Assembly (NCBI GenBank): GCA_030740335.1
Contig: JASLXL010000208.1
Coordinates: 1-6,897, forward strand
DNA: 6,897 nt
Reading direction: 5' to 3'
From: SAR202 cluster bacterium
Lineage (GTDB): Bacteria; Chloroflexota; Dehalococcoidia; SAR202; CAJWER01
Shown here: positions 6,826 through 6,897 of the stretch, piece by piece
Layout of the letters: every line of letters starts with the position of its first letter
Position numbering within the stretch: position 1 is the first letter of the stretch
The notes under the pieces: generated by a model
The model's database searches: none
The model's input: only the letters and a program-made list of their open reading frames with translations
What the model was told of the DNA's origin: nothing
Position numbers and translations under genes: made by a program

Positions 6826-6897
6826 CCGCAAAGAGCCTGATAGAGTGGCCTTGACCTACCAAACAACTTCACTTGCTGTCAGTACGGCTTGTCTGGA
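6809..6897 (+). CDS. Possible start of a third operon gene (partial, runs off the window)
   Basis: From GTG 6809 the frame is open for 29 codons to the end of the window, beginning MQSTSDRKEPDRVALTYQ and continuing TTSLAVSTACL. It would overlap the 3' end of addA by 17 bases, in keeping with the compact addB-addA junction. The main support is GGAGG six bases upstream; an open run of 29 codons alone would not be convincing. Later in-frame starts are GTG 6845 and TTG 6851, which would give a gene starting just after addA, but neither has a clear Shine-Dalgarno sequence. The visible residues match no family I recognise: a charged, polar beginning followed by a short small-hydrophobic stretch. 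No function is proposed. Confidence 0.4.
   Translation, partial: MQSTSDRKEPDRVALTYQTTSLAVSTACL

Noticed and set aside
6851..6879. TTGACC as a -35 box of a new promoter after addA
   Set aside because: No -10-like hexamer lies 16-18 bases downstream, and the stretch falls inside the possible overlapping reading frame.
6826..6897. Terminator after addA
   Set aside because: I found no stem followed by a T-run in these bases, which agrees with the operon continuing into a further gene.

Overview
The window is dominated by one tight two-gene operon on the + strand. It encodes both subunits of an AddAB-type (RecBCD-analogous) helicase-nuclease, in the usual addB-then-addA order. The first gene (356-3523, 1055 aa) is AddB-like: a helicase-like body with no recognisable ATP-binding P-loop, followed by a PD-(D/E)XK nuclease domain framed by four cysteines spaced as in the AddB iron-sulfur cluster. 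The second gene (GTG start at 3520, stop at 6825, 1101 aa) is AddA-like: a complete SF1 (UvrD/RecB-type) helicase with every motif recognisable, plus a C-terminal RecB-family nuclease. The two genes overlap by four bases (GTGA), so they are very probably translationally coupled and made in balanced amounts for one heterodimer.

Layout. Bases 1-100 may hold the last 32 codons of an upstream gene (weak evidence). Bases 101-355 are non-coding, rich in stop codons and CTAG, with several small hairpins and short repeats and one weak -10-like box. Bases 356-6825 are the addB-addA operon. In the last bases of addA a Shine-Dalgarno-like GGAGG sits six bases before a GTG (6809) whose frame stays open to the window end. 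This suggests a third, overlapping gene that continues outside the window. No RNA gene, insertion sequence, CRISPR array, phage gene or toxin-antitoxin signature was seen.

Organism. Codons favour G or C without being extreme, and one of the two start codons is GTG. AddB lacks the P-loop that Bacillus AddB retains, so this is probably not a low-GC Firmicute. The style would suit an actinobacterial or Chloroflexota-like (for example marine Dehalococcoidia/SAR202) genome, but that is a weak inference and no taxonomic marker is present.

How the genes work together. In characterised AddAB, AddA is the only ATP-driven 3'-5' motor. Each subunit contributes one nuclease, AddA cutting the 3'-ended strand and AddB the 5'-ended strand. 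The inactive helicase fold of AddB scans for Chi, and AddB's iron-sulfur cluster helps bind duplex ends. All residues needed for this scheme are visible here, so the pair should resect double-strand breaks for RecA-dependent repair and degrade unprotected linear DNA. I found no convincing evidence of a previously undescribed system. The points most worth a second look are the P-loop-less AddB, the likely overlapping third gene, and the unusual leader sequence.
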